Assembly (NCBI RefSeq): GCF_030297675.1
Contig: NZ_AP028142.1
Location: forward strand, 186,001-250,000
DNA: 64,000 nt
Origin: Polynucleobacter sp. HIN11
GTDB lineage: Bacteria > Pseudomonadota > Gammaproteobacteria > Burkholderiales > Burkholderiaceae
Direction of reading: 5' to 3'
Part shown: positions 1 through 8,695 of the stretch, piece by piece
Position numbering within the stretch: position 1 is the first letter of the stretch
Layout: each line of letters begins with the position of its first letter
Translations under genes and position numbers: made by a program
Notes under the pieces: model-generated
What the model saw: only the letters and a program-made list of their open reading frames with translations
What the model was told of the DNA's origin: nothing
The model's database searches: none

Positions 1-1
1 A

Positions 2-907
2 TCCTTAGTGTTGGCAGTTGATCAGGACGCTGGACCCGCCAAATTATTCATAGTGTTGCTCAGGGGTGATCATGAGCTCAATGAAATCAAGGTTAATAAG
101 GTCCCTGGTTTAAGTGCCTTCCGGTTTGCCACCGATGCTGAAATCCTGGCGGCATGCGGTTCTCCAGTGGGTTACTTAGGTCCGGTTGGTCTGCCAGCTT
201 CAGTTCAAGTGATTGCTGATCGCACTGTGGCAAATATGAGCGACTTTGTCTGTGGTGCCAATGCCGAAGGCTATCACTTGACTGGTGTCAATTGGGGGCG
301 CGACGTTCCTGAGCCTTTGGTAGCCGATGTGCGTAATGCAGTGGCCGGAGATCCTTCGCCAGATGGAAAAGGAACTCTTGAGATTTGTCGTGGCATTGAA
401 GTGGGCCATGTCTTTCAATTGGGTACCCGATATTCCGAAGCGATGAAGTGCACCTATCTTGATGAAAATGGTAAAGCTCAGCCAATGGTGATGGGCTGTT
501 ACGGAATAGGCGTAACCCGTTTATTAGGCGCTGCGATTGAGCAGGGTCACGACGAGCGTGGAATTGTTTGGCCGATTTCCATGGCCCCATTTGAGGTTGT
601 GATTTGTCCTGTGGGCTACGATAAATCCGATGCAGTGCGTGAATCTGCTAATCATCTTCATCAAGAGCTTCTTGCTGCTGGCGTGGATGTTGTTTTAGAT
701 GATCGCGGTGAACGTCCAGGTGCGATGTTTGCAGACTGGGAGTTGATTGGTGTGCCTTATCGTGTCGTGATTGGCGAGCGCGGCCTGAAAGAGGGTCAAG
801 TGGAGTTTCAGGGGCGACGTGAAAGTGCCGCTCAATTAATACCGTTCCAGTCGATTGCGCAAACGATTATTGCTGCGATCAATACCGCAAAAAATAATTT
901 GATTTAA
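2..907 (+). CDS. proS: Prolyl-tRNA synthetase, C-terminal part (cut by window edge)
   Basis: Charges tRNA-Pro with proline in the cytoplasm. The reading frame is open to the first base of the window, so a GTG at position 8 is not a real start and about half of the protein lies outside. The visible 301 residues begin in the YbaK-like editing insertion (AVDQDAGPAKLF, VNKVPGLSAFRF, GYLGPVGLP), return to the class II catalytic core with the motif 3 region GCYGIGVTRLLGAAIEQ, and end with the anticodon-binding domain (DDRGERPGAMFADWELIG). The family is about 570 residues. It converges on ffh with only three bases between the stop codons. Family assignment is secure. Confidence 0.95.
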   Translation, partial: SLVLAVDQDAGPAKLFIVLLRGDHELNEIKVNKVPGLSAFRFATDAEILAACGSPVGYLGPVGLPASVQVIADRTVANMSDFVCGANAEGYHLTGVNWGRDVPEPLVADVRNAVAGDPSPDGKGTLEICRGIEVGHVFQLGTRYSEAMKCTYLDENGKAQPMVMGCYGIGVTRLLGAAIEQGHDERGIVWPISMAPFEVVICPVGYDKSDAVRESANHLHQELLAAGVDVVLDDRGERPGAMFADWELIGVPYRVVIGERGLKEGQVEFQGRRESAAQLIPFQSIAQTIIAAINTAKNNLI

Positions 908-910
908 GCT

Positions 911-2293
911 CTATTTTTTGAACAGCCCGCCGAGTCCTTTGGCGGCGCCACGGGCAGCAAGCGAGCTCATCATCTTGGCCATCTTGCCGCCTTTCATTTG
1001 CTTCATCATGCCTTGCATTTGTTCAAATTGCGCCAAGAGTCGATTGACCTCTTGAACTTGAACTCCTGCGCCGGCGGCAATGCGACGCTTACGACTCGCC
1101 TTGAGTAGCTCCGGTTTGGCACGTTCTTGCGGGGTCATGCTATCAATGATCCCTTGCATATGCTTCATTTGCTTATCAGCCATTCCTAAGTTCGCTTTAC
1201 TAGCCTGTTGCGCAATTTGGCTGGGTAGTTTATCGAGCAGATTGGCCATGCCCCCCATGTTTTGCATTTGCTTAATTTGCTCTCGGAAGTCACTAAGATC
1301 AAAACCACCTTTTTGTATTTTGTTAGCAATCTTTTGGGCTTGCGCAACATCAACAGTTTGCTGGGCTTGCTCGACCAAGGCCAAGATATCGCCCATACCA
1401 AGGATGCGGTTGGTCATGCGCTGCGCATCAAAGGCCTCCAGCCCATCCATTTTTTCTGCAACGCCGATAAATTTGATGGGCACGCCGGTAATATGACGAA
1501 CCGATAGCGCTGCACCCCCGCGGGAATCACCATCCAGTTTGGTCAGAATGACGCCGCTCAGGGGTAATGCCTCATGAAAAGATCGCGCGGTATTAACAGC
1601 GTCTTGACCAAGCATGGCATCGACCACAAAAAGAGTTTCAATCGGTTTGAGACTCGCATGCAAAGACTTAATCTCTTGCATCATTTGTTCGTCAATTCCT
1701 AAACGACCTGCCGTGTCAACAATTAAAACATCGTGATAATGGCGTTTAGCCCAATCGAGCGCCGCATTGGCAATCTCAATGGGCTTTTGGTCAGGTGAGC
1801 TTGGAAAGAAATCCGCTCCAACTTGAGCGCTAACCGTTTTTAACTGCTCGATCGCGGCCGGACGATACACGTCGCACGAAACAGTCAAAACCTTTTTCTT
1901 TAACTTTTCTTGCAAGAACTTAGCAAGTTTGGCTGCCGAGGTTGTTTTACCAGCACCTTGCAAACCAGCCATCAAGATGACCGCAGGAGGTTGGGTGGCT
2001 AGATTTAATTTCCCAGACTCTTCTTCAGTCCCACCCATGATGAGAGCTAGCTCGCGTTGCACAACCCCCACCAAGGCTTGACCAGGGGTGAGACTGCCCA
2101 CCACATCCTCACCAAGTGCCTTGAACTTGATTTGCTCCATGAGACTCTTTACCACCGGCAGGGCAACGTCAGCCTCTAGTAAGGCGAGACGAATCTCGCG
2201 CAGCATGTCGGCCGTATTGTTTTCTGTCAGGCGAGCTTGACCCCGCATGGTTTTAACCACACGACTTAGGCGGTCGGTCAGATTCTCAAGCAT
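911..2293 (-). CDS. ffh: Signal recognition particle protein Ffh (SRP54 GTPase)
   Basis: Binds 4.5S RNA and the signal peptides of nascent membrane proteins and delivers ribosomes to FtsY. At 460 residues it matches the family (E. coli 453). The N domain occupies about residues 1-85. The G domain shows the P-loop GLQGAGKTTSAAKLA near residue 108, DTAGRLGID near 194 and TKLDGDSRGG near 251. The Met-rich M domain fills the C-terminal third, with repeated Met and Gln and a final MKGGKMAKMMSSLA region. It is divergent from the CcsA-like gene, separated by 20 bases, a neighbour pair common in betaproteobacteria. The 4.5S RNA gene was not seen in this window. Confidence 0.97.
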   Translation of the reverse strand: MLENLTDRLSRVVKTMRGQARLTENNTADMLREIRLALLEADVALPVVKSLMEQIKFKALGEDVVGSLTPGQALVGVVQRELALIMGGTEEESGKLNLATQPPAVILMAGLQGAGKTTSAAKLAKFLQEKLKKKVLTVSCDVYRPAAIEQLKTVSAQVGADFFPSSPDQKPIEIANAALDWAKRHYHDVLIVDTAGRLGIDEQMMQEIKSLHASLKPIETLFVVDAMLGQDAVNTARSFHEALPLSGVILTKLDGDSRGGAALSVRHITGVPIKFIGVAEKMDGLEAFDAQRMTNRILGMGDILALVEQAQQTVDVAQAQKIANKIQKGGFDLSDFREQIKQMQNMGGMANLLDKLPSQIAQQASKANLGMADKQMKHMQGIIDSMTPQERAKPELLKASRKRRIAAGAGVQVQEVNRLLAQFEQMQGMMKQMKGGKMAKMMSSLAARGAAKGLGGLFKK

Positions 2294-2313
2294 TTATCGA
2301 TTAGACTTTCGAA

Positions 2314-3159
2314 ATGACTATTTTAGGTTACTCAGGATTTGGCTGGTTGCCATCCTTACTTTATCTCTTGCTGATTATTGTTTTGGGTTATCGCGACCAA
2401 AGGCGCCCTGAGACCCCATTTTTTATTGGCTTGGTCCAAATTTTGATTCTGATCGTGTTGATCATTCACGGAATCCTGTTGTACGAGTCGATTTTTAATG
2501 GTGAGCGCTTTGTATTTGGCTTTGCGCAAGATCTCTCCCTGATGGCTTGGGTGGGACTCAGTTTTTACTGGATTCAGAGCTTTTTCTTGCCCATTTCCAG
2601 CTTGCGGCTGATGACCATCAGCATGGCGATGTTTTGTGCGATCCTGCCCGATCTCTTTCCAGGGTCGGTCATTTCTCAGCGTGCCGTCGCTGATCCTTGG
2701 TTTAAGGCGCACTTTATCGTTGCAACCTTTGCGGTAGGATTTTTTAGCCTATCAGCGATGCTTGCGGTATTAATGAACTTACAAGATCGGGCTTTGCGCA
2801 AGGGTATGGCCAATGGTATGGGCGGTGCGCCGACCTGGATTGAAAGTCTGCCGCCATTATTGACGATGGAGAGTTTCTTGTTCCGTTTGCTCTACGTCGG
2901 TTATGCGCTATTAAGTATGACCGTCTTCTCTGGTTTATTTTTCTCACAAGAGCTGTTTGGTAAACCACTAGTCTTTGACCATAAAACGGTATTTGCACTC
3001 TTATCGTGGCTCTTGTTTAGCGGTTTAGTGGTTGCGCGCCTACGGGTTGGTTTACGAGGTCCAACAGCAGTGCGCTGGGTTTTAGGTGGATTTGTGGCCC
3101 TGTTGTTGACCTATGTAGGCACTCGCTTTGTTGCCGAAGTGATTTTGCAGAGAACTTAA
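2314..3159 (+). CDS. CcsA/YpjD-type cytochrome c assembly membrane protein
   Basis: A 281-residue integral membrane protein with about eight hydrophobic segments, matching the CcsA/HemX-like (YpjD) family usually found beside ffh in betaproteobacteria. Conserved-looking points are TWIESLPPLLTMESFLFR and the His of VFDHKTVFALLSW near residue 225, a position where family members are thought to contact haem. True CcsA proteins export haem to the periplasm for cytochrome c maturation; whether this paralogue does so is not known. It is followed two bases later by the ampD fusion, so the two are probably cotranscribed. The family call is firm, the function inferred. Confidence 0.8.
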   Translation: MTILGYSGFGWLPSLLYLLLIIVLGYRDQRRPETPFFIGLVQILILIVLIIHGILLYESIFNGERFVFGFAQDLSLMAWVGLSFYWIQSFFLPISSLRLMTISMAMFCAILPDLFPGSVISQRAVADPWFKAHFIVATFAVGFFSLSAMLAVLMNLQDRALRKGMANGMGGAPTWIESLPPLLTMESFLFRLLYVGYALLSMTVFSGLFFSQELFGKPLVFDHKTVFALLSWLLFSGLVVARLRVGLRGPTAVRWVLGGFVALLLTYVGTRFVAEVILQRT

Positions 3160-3161
3160 TT

Positions 3162-3959
3162 TTGCTGAAATGGATTTTGCTTGGCTTGGGCTTGGCCTTT
3201 GCCTATTGGTGGTTGGTGCTTAAGAAAAAGCACGATCAAGAAAAGGCTTTGGAGCCGAGGTCAGCACCGCCCTCTCAGTTAAAGCCCAAGCGTATGGTTT
3301 CTTGTTCGTATTGCGACCTTCACTTGCCTGAAGATGATGCGATTGCATGGGATGGGCGCTATTACTGTTGCGCCGATCATCGCGATAGCTTAAGTCAAAA
3401 GGGTTGGTGGGGTAGGGCGCAGTGGCGAGCTTCTCCTAACTTTGATGAACGACCCGCTTCAATTAAACCGGATTTGGTGGTCATTCATCATATTAGTTTG
3501 CCCCCCGGTCAATTTGGTCGTGATCGCATTATTGATTTTTTTCAAAACAAGTTAGATGCGCGCACCCATCCTTATTTTGAGCAAATTGCGCATCAGAAGG
3601 TTTCAAGCCATTTCTTGATTGATCGTGATGGACAGGTCATTCAGCTGGTATCGGTTCATAAACGGGCTTGGCATGCAGGCGCGTCTCAATTTTTTGAGCG
3701 GGAGCGTTGCAACGACTTTTCTATTGGTATTGAGTTAATAGGGGATGGCGAATCAGCCTTTACCAATGAACAATACACAGCCCTTGCCCAGCTGATTGAC
3801 TTCTTAGCAAAGAATTTTTCCAACTTGCAGTTTGCGGGACATAGCGATATTGCGCCCGACCGCAAGACCGACCCAGGCAAATCATTTGATTGGGTGCGAA
3901 TACAACGATTGGCAAACCTAAGTAAGGAACAATTGCCCTTCGGGGTTGAAGTCCGCTAG
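3162..3959 (+). CDS. ampD: AmpD-type 1,6-anhydro-MurNAc-L-alanine amidase fused to an N-terminal PP0621-like domain
   Basis: Predicted to cleave the peptide from 1,6-anhydromuropeptides in cytoplasmic peptidoglycan recycling. The start is TTG at 3162, two bases after the preceding stop. Residues 4-20 form one membrane segment followed by KKK, which places the rest of the protein in the cytoplasm. Residues 46-73 carry a Cys-rich knuckle (CSYCDLHLP, YYCCADH) typical of the small PP0621 family. The amidase domain starts near residue 100, with VIHHISLPPGQFG (zinc ligand His109) and GHSDIAPDRKTDPG (His227, Asp237). AmpD alone is about 180 residues, so this 265-residue protein is a fusion of two proteins that are commonly encoded separately. 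The amidase call is secure. Confidence 0.9.
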   Translation: MLKWILLGLGLAFAYWWLVLKKKHDQEKALEPRSAPPSQLKPKRMVSCSYCDLHLPEDDAIAWDGRYYCCADHRDSLSQKGWWGRAQWRASPNFDERPASIKPDLVVIHHISLPPGQFGRDRIIDFFQNKLDARTHPYFEQIAHQKVSSHFLIDRDGQVIQLVSVHKRAWHAGASQFFERERCNDFSIGIELIGDGESAFTNEQYTALAQLIDFLAKNFSNLQFAGHSDIAPDRKTDPGKSFDWVRIQRLANLSKEQLPFGVEVR

Positions 3960-4181
3960 CTATTTCTCCATCAGGTAAGCGGTCGCTTACATCGCTTTTT
4001 TGAAGATTTCATTTCTATCAAAAATAGGGAAATTACTAATAAATTCTGAAAAAAAGAGCTTACCTAATTTAAAATATTTACCTATACTTAGTATCCAGAA
4101 CGATTCAAAACCACTATATCTAGTGTTTTTGTTACAAATTTGTCTTTTTTCCAATAAATACATATATATAGCAGGAGCAAT
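3960..4181 (+). promoter_or_regulatory. AT-rich nrdAB leader with promoter region
   Basis: The 222 bases between ampD and nrdA are much richer in A and T than the flanking genes and contain no credible gene. They hold the two NrdR boxes listed separately and a clear ribosome binding site AGGAG at 4173-4177, five bases before the nrdA ATG. The nrdAB promoter must lie here because the upstream gene ends at 3959. I could not settle on one -35/-10 pair. Confidence 0.55.
4079..4126 (+). promoter_or_regulatory. Tandem NrdR boxes upstream of nrdA
   Basis: Two 16-base imperfect palindromes match the NrdR consensus ACACWATATATWGTGT. The distal one at 4079-4094 reads TACCTATACTTAGTAT and the proximal one at 4111-4126 reads CCACTATATCTAGTGT. 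Their starts are 32 bases apart, that is three helical turns, leaving a 16-base gap, the arrangement known for NrdR operators. NrdR is an ATP-cone repressor of ribonucleotide reductase operons. The proximal box is the better match. The nrdR gene itself is not in the window. Confidence 0.8.
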
Positions 4182-7130
4182 ATGACCTTCGCCGATCCTC
4201 AAGCAGCTGGCCAAGCAGGTACCACGAGTCATGGAGGCGTTAGCCCCGTCGGTAATTTGACTCAAACCCCATCCGCCAACTATGTGGCCGGTGGTGTAGG
4301 TCTTGCTCAAACCACCCAGCTTTCAGACTACAAAATCATTCGTCGTAATGGTTCGGTAGTTGCTTTTGAGCCCTCGAAAATTGCCATTGCTGTGACCAAA
4401 GCATTTTTGGCGGTCAATGGTGGTCAGGGCGCAGCTTCAGCACGGATTCGTGAGCAAGTTGAGCAATTGACCCAAAACGTGGTTCGTGCGCTATTGCGCA
4501 GCCGTCCCAATGGCGGAACCTTTCATATTGAAGATATTCAGGATCAGGTTGAATTGGCCTTGATGCGTAGTGGTGAGCATAACGTTGCTCGGGCTTACGT
4601 GCTTTATCGCGAAAAGCGCAACCAGGAACGTGCTGCGCAGCAAAGCGCGGCCCAAGAGCAGGTTGCCGACCCAAGTCTGCCTTCTGTTCAAGTGAACGAT
4701 AACGGTGTTACTAAGCCCCTAAACGTGGCTGCTTTGCGCAGTGTGATTGAGGCGGCATGCGAGGGATTGGGTAACCACATTGATGCTAACCCCATCATGA
4801 CCGAGACCATCAAGAATCTCTATGACGGTGTTCCCATGGCTCAAGTCTATGACTCGGCTATTTTGGCATCGCGTACCCTGATCGAAAAAGACCCTGCGTA
4901 TAGCCAGGTGACCGCTCGTATTTTGATGCATGTGATTCGGAAAGAAATTCTGGGGCGTGAGGTCTTGCAAGGCGATATGCAGTCTGAGTATCCGAATTAT
5001 TTCCCCCAATTTATTCGTAAGGGAATTGAGGCGGAGCTACTGGACCCCCGCCTTTTAGAGTTTGACCTGAGCAAAATCTCGGCAGCACTCAATGCCGATC
5101 GGGATTTGCAATTCAATTATTTGGGTCTCCAAACCCTCTATGACCGTTACTTCTTGCATATTGAAGACCATCGGATTGAGATGCCGCAGGCATTTTTCAT
5201 GCGCGTGGCAATGGGCTTGGCTTTAAATGAGCCAGAGCGTGAGCGTCGTGCGATTGAGTTTTATGAGGTTCTTTCGACTTTTGACTTCATGTCGAGCACC
5301 CCAACCCTGTTTAACTCAGCAACTCTGCGCTCGCAGCTATCGAGTTGCTACCTCACCACGGTCGATGATGACTTGGATGGCATTTACGAGGCCTTGAAAG
5401 AGAATGCCTTGTTATCGAAGTTTGCTGGTGGTTTGGGTAATGACTGGACCAATGTGCGCGCCTTGGGCAGCCACATTAAGGGCACCAATGGTAAGTCGCA
5501 GGGTGTTGTTCCATTCCTAAAAGTTGTGAACGATACCGCTGTAGCCGTAAACCAAGGCGGCAAGCGCAAGGGTGCGGTTTGCGCCTACTTGGAGACCTGG
5601 CACTTGGATATCGAGGAGTTTTTGGAGCTTCGTAAGAATACCGGTGACGATCGCCGCCGCACCCACGATATGAATACTTCCAACTGGATCCCAGATTTAT
5701 TTATGAAGCGGGTGATGGAAAACGGTGAGTGGACTTTATTTTCTCCATCAAGCACCCCCGATTTGCACGACAAGTATGGCAAAGCCTTTGAGCAGGCTTA
5801 TATCGCCTATGAAAAGCGTGCTGAGGCCGGCGAAATTAAGCCATCGAAGAAGATCCCTGCAGTTCAGTTATGGCGCAAGATGTTGGCCATGCTATTTGAG
5901 ACCGGCCATCCTTGGATTACCTACAAAGATCCTTGCAATATTCGTAGCCCTCAACAGCATGTAGGCGTGGTGCATTCATCCAATTTGTGCACTGAAATCA
6001 CCCTCAACACCAATGAGACTGAAATTGCCGTCTGTAATCTAGGCTCAGTCAATCTCACCGCTCATATGACCACTGATGCCGACGGTCAAATGGTGCTTGA
6101 CCATGCCAAACTCAAGAAGACCATCCAGACCGCGATGCGCATGCTCGATAACGTGATCGATATCAATTACTATGCGGTTGCGAAGGCCCGTAACTCCAAT
6201 ATGAAGCATCGACCAGTTGGTCTTGGGATTATGGGCTTCCAAGATTGCTTGCACATGCAACGCATCCCCTACGCGAGTGAGGCGGCGGTCAAGTTTGCTG
6301 ATACCTCGATGGAAGCGGTTTGCTATTACGCCTATCAGGCATCGAGTGAGCTTGCTAAGGAGCGTGGCACCTACAGCAGTTATCAAGGATCGCTGTGGGA
6401 TCGCGGCATTTTGCCCCAAGATACCCTTAAGATGCTCCAAGAGGAGCGCGGTGGTTATGTTGAGGTAGATCAGTCAAGCACCATGGATTGGAATGCACTC
6501 CGTGCTCAAATTAAGCAATACGGTATGCGTAACTCCAATTGCGTCGCAATTGCCCCAACTGCAACGATCTCGAATATTATTGGTGTCTCGGCCTGCATTG
6601 AGCCCACATTCCAGAATTTGTTTGTGAAATCCAATCTTTCTGGTGAGTTCACCGTGGTGAATGATTACTTGGTGCGGGATTTGAAAGATCGCGGTCTATG
6701 GGATGAGGTCATGATTGCCGATTTGAAGTATTTTGACGGTACTCTGTCTAAAATTGATCGCGTTCCCCAAGATCTGCGCGATTTGTATGCGACTGCCTTT
6801 GAGGTTGAGCCAAGCTGGTTGGTTGAGGCTGCTTCACGTCGCCAAAAGTGGATCGATCAAGCTCAATCGCTCAATATCTATATGGCCGGCGCATCCGGTA
6901 AGAAGTTGGACGACACCTATAAGTTGGCCTGGATTCGGGGATTAAAAACCACCTATTACTTGCGGACCATGGCAGCGACCCATGTTGAGAAATCAACGGT
7001 CGCCACAGGTCAACTCAATGCAGTCTCTAGTGGGGCAGCAAGTACCGCAGGGGCAGTTGCTGCGGATGGCCCGGTTTGCACGATGCGTCCTGGCGATCCG
7101 GGGTTTGAGGAATGTGAAGCTTGTCAATAA
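4182..7130 (+). CDS. nrdA: Ribonucleoside-diphosphate reductase class Ia, alpha subunit
   Basis: Reduces ribonucleoside diphosphates to deoxy forms, working with NrdB. The protein is 982 residues, longer than the E. coli protein (761), because of an extended N terminus. An ATP-cone begins near residue 50 (YKIIRRNGSVVAFEPSKIAI), and a second cone-like segment follows near 168 (VQVNDNGVTKPLNVAALRS). Catalytic landmarks are the first redox Cys in LRSQLSSCYLTT, the NLCTEITLNTNETE and CNLGSVNL active-site region, APTATISNIIGVSACIEP, and the C-terminal redox pair in FEECEACQ. A strong AGGAG precedes ATG 4182. The N-terminal 45 residues are low complexity. nrdB follows after 43 bases. Confidence 0.97.
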   Translation: MTFADPQAAGQAGTTSHGGVSPVGNLTQTPSANYVAGGVGLAQTTQLSDYKIIRRNGSVVAFEPSKIAIAVTKAFLAVNGGQGAASARIREQVEQLTQNVVRALLRSRPNGGTFHIEDIQDQVELALMRSGEHNVARAYVLYREKRNQERAAQQSAAQEQVADPSLPSVQVNDNGVTKPLNVAALRSVIEAACEGLGNHIDANPIMTETIKNLYDGVPMAQVYDSAILASRTLIEKDPAYSQVTARILMHVIRKEILGREVLQGDMQSEYPNYFPQFIRKGIEAELLDPRLLEFDLSKISAALNADRDLQFNYLGLQTLYDRYFLHIEDHRIEMPQAFFMRVAMGLALNEPERERRAIEFYEVLSTFDFMSSTPTLFNSATLRSQLSSCYLTTVDDDLDGIYEALKENALLSKFAGGLGNDWTNVRALGSHIKGTNGKSQGVVPFLKVVNDTAVAVNQGGKRKGAVCAYLETWHLDIEEFLELRKNTGDDRRRTHDMNTSNWIPDLFMKRVMENGEWTLFSPSSTPDLHDKYGKAFEQAYIAYEKRAEAGEIKPSKKIPAVQLWRKMLAMLFETGHPWITYKDPCNIRSPQQHVGVVHSSNLCTEITLNTNETEIAVCNLGSVNLTAHMTTDADGQMVLDHAKLKKTIQTAMRMLDNVIDINYYAVAKARNSNMKHRPVGLGIMGFQDCLHMQRIPYASEAAVKFADTSMEAVCYYAYQASSELAKERGTYSSYQGSLWDRGILPQDTLKMLQEERGGYVEVDQSSTMDWNALRAQIKQYGMRNSNCVAIAPTATISNIIGVSACIEPTFQNLFVKSNLSGEFTVVNDYLVRDLKDRGLWDEVMIADLKYFDGTLSKIDRVPQDLRDLYATAFEVEPSWLVEAASRRQKWIDQAQSLNIYMAGASGKKLDDTYKLAWIRGLKTTYYLRTMAATHVEKSTVATGQLNAVSSGAASTAGAVAADGPVCTMRPGDPGFEECEACQ

Positions 7131-7173
7131 GCTCGATGAGAACATTAGAACAAATAGGAATTAGGAGAATAGT

Positions 7174-8358
7174 ATGTTGAACTGGGATGAAGAAGTCGCT
7201 CCAGCCCTTGCTAAGGCAGGGTTTGTGCCGCCACCCTCGCCAATGGCCGTTCCGCCAGTGCAAGTTGCCCCTGTAGCCGACCAGGTTGCGGTTGCTCCTC
7301 CGGTGCAAGCGGCAGCAAAACCAGTAGCCGATGCCACTGAGCGTCGGGTTAATGTGGCAGATAAGCGAGTCATTAACGGTACGACAGACGTTAATCAGCT
7401 AGTTCCCTTCAAGTACAAATGGGCTTGGGAGAAGTACCTAGCCGGCTGCGCTAACCACTGGATGCCCCAAGAAATCAATATGAATCGCGATATTGCGCTT
7501 TGGAAAGACCCTAATGGCCTGACCGAAGATGAGCGTCGCATTATTAAGCGTAATTTAGGTTTCTTTGTAACCGCGGACTCCTTGGCAGCGAATAACATCG
7601 TATTAGGAACCTATCGCCAGATTACCGCTCCAGAGTGCCGTCAGTATTTATTGCGCCAGGCTTTTGAAGAGGCCATCCACACCCATGCCTACCAGTACAT
7701 TGTTGAGTCCTTGGGTCTGGATCAAGCCGAAATCTTCAATGCTTACCATGAGGTTCCCTCGATTCGGGACAAAGACGAGTTCTTGATTCCGTTTATTGAT
7801 GTACTCACCGATCCCGCTTTTAAGACCGGTACTCTTGAAAACGATCAAAAGCTATTGCGCTCCCTGATTGTTTTTGCCTGCGTGATGGAAGGTTTATTCT
7901 TTTATGTTGGTTTTACGCAAATCCTTGCGATGGGCCGTCAAAACAAAATGATGGGGGCAGCGGAGCAGTATCAATACATCTTGCGTGATGAGTCGATGCA
8001 TTGCAATTTTGGTATCGATTTGATCAACCAAATCAAGCTGGAGAACCCGCAGTTATGGACTTCCGCGTTCAAAGAAGAGATTCGCGGCATCTTCGAAAAA
8101 GCGGTTGAATTAGAGTATCGCTACGCTGAAGATACGATGCCAAGAGGGGTGCTTGGATTGAATGCTCCCATGTTCAAAAGCTACCTGCGCTTCATCTGCA
8201 ATCGTCGTTGTATGCAAATAGGACTTGACGCGATGTATCCAAATGAAGAGAATCCATTTCCATGGATGTCAGAAATGATAGATCTGAAAAAAGAGAGAAA
8301 CTTTTTTGAGACCAGAGTGATTGAGTATCAAACCGGTGGTGCGCTGAGTTGGGAGTAA
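7174..8358 (+). CDS. nrdB: Ribonucleoside-diphosphate reductase class Ia, beta subunit
   Basis: Carries the diiron centre and tyrosyl radical that start catalysis in NrdA. At 394 residues it is close to the family size. Residues 1-50 are a Pro/Ala/Val-rich extension, and the ferritin-like core follows. Iron-ligand motifs are visible in QAFEEAIHTHAYQYI and LRDESMHCNFGIDLI. The ribosome binding site is TTAGGAGA at 7161-7168. It ends the nrdAB operon, and a stem-loop terminator lies 146 bases downstream. Confidence 0.97.
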   Translation: MLNWDEEVAPALAKAGFVPPPSPMAVPPVQVAPVADQVAVAPPVQAAAKPVADATERRVNVADKRVINGTTDVNQLVPFKYKWAWEKYLAGCANHWMPQEINMNRDIALWKDPNGLTEDERRIIKRNLGFFVTADSLAANNIVLGTYRQITAPECRQYLLRQAFEEAIHTHAYQYIVESLGLDQAEIFNAYHEVPSIRDKDEFLIPFIDVLTDPAFKTGTLENDQKLLRSLIVFACVMEGLFFYVGFTQILAMGRQNKMMGAAEQYQYILRDESMHCNFGIDLINQIKLENPQLWTSAFKEEIRGIFEKAVELEYRYAEDTMPRGVLGLNAPMFKSYLRFICNRRCMQIGLDAMYPNEENPFPWMSEMIDLKKERNFFETRVIEYQTGGALSWE

Positions 8359-8695
8359 CAAAAAGCTAGACCAGCGCTTCCTCCGGCAATATAGGAGATA
8401 GTTCGGTTGATTAGTATTAGTAGTCGCTTGAAACTGGCAAAAATGCGAAAACCCTTGAAACAGGGTGACCGGGCTTTCTTCCCAATTTTTTCTACCCTCT
8501 TTGAAAAGCTGCTTCCCGCAAGGGCTGCAGCTTTTTTTCCAGGATTCATTAGCGTGCAGCACCATGCAGTAAGCCGCGCGCCGATGAATAGCTCGCTCGT
8601 TTCCCATGGTGCACCGCAAGGCGTAACGTGGAGTCATGGTCGGGTTTTCTTAATCAGTAGTTTGTTCTAATCCTCACACGTGAAGGAGAATCACT
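8359..8695 (+). other. Intergenic region between nrdB and the histone-like gene
   Basis: This 337-base gap has no convincing gene. One open frame (8407-8670) runs through the terminator and has no family resemblance, so I do not call it. The region contains the nrdAB terminator at 8504-8538, then a long-range inverted repeat GCACCATG (8559-8566) and CATGGTGC (8605-8612). A strong ribosome binding site AAGGAG at 8683-8688 serves the next gene. The stretch after the terminator should hold the promoter of the histone-like gene and could also encode a small structured RNA. Confidence 0.4.
8504..8538 (+). terminator. Intrinsic terminator of nrdAB
   Basis: A nine-pair stem (AAAAGCTGC at 8504-8512 with GCAGCTTTT at 8527-8535) encloses a loop that can itself form a CCC/GGG pair around GCAA. 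It runs into seven consecutive T residues (8532-8538). The position after nrdB and the T-run on the plus strand fit rho-independent termination of the nrdAB transcript. Confidence 0.8.

Noticed and set aside
8407..8670. An 87-residue open frame between nrdB and the histone-like gene
   Set aside because: It runs through the strong nrdAB terminator, has no family resemblance and lacks a convincing ribosome binding site.
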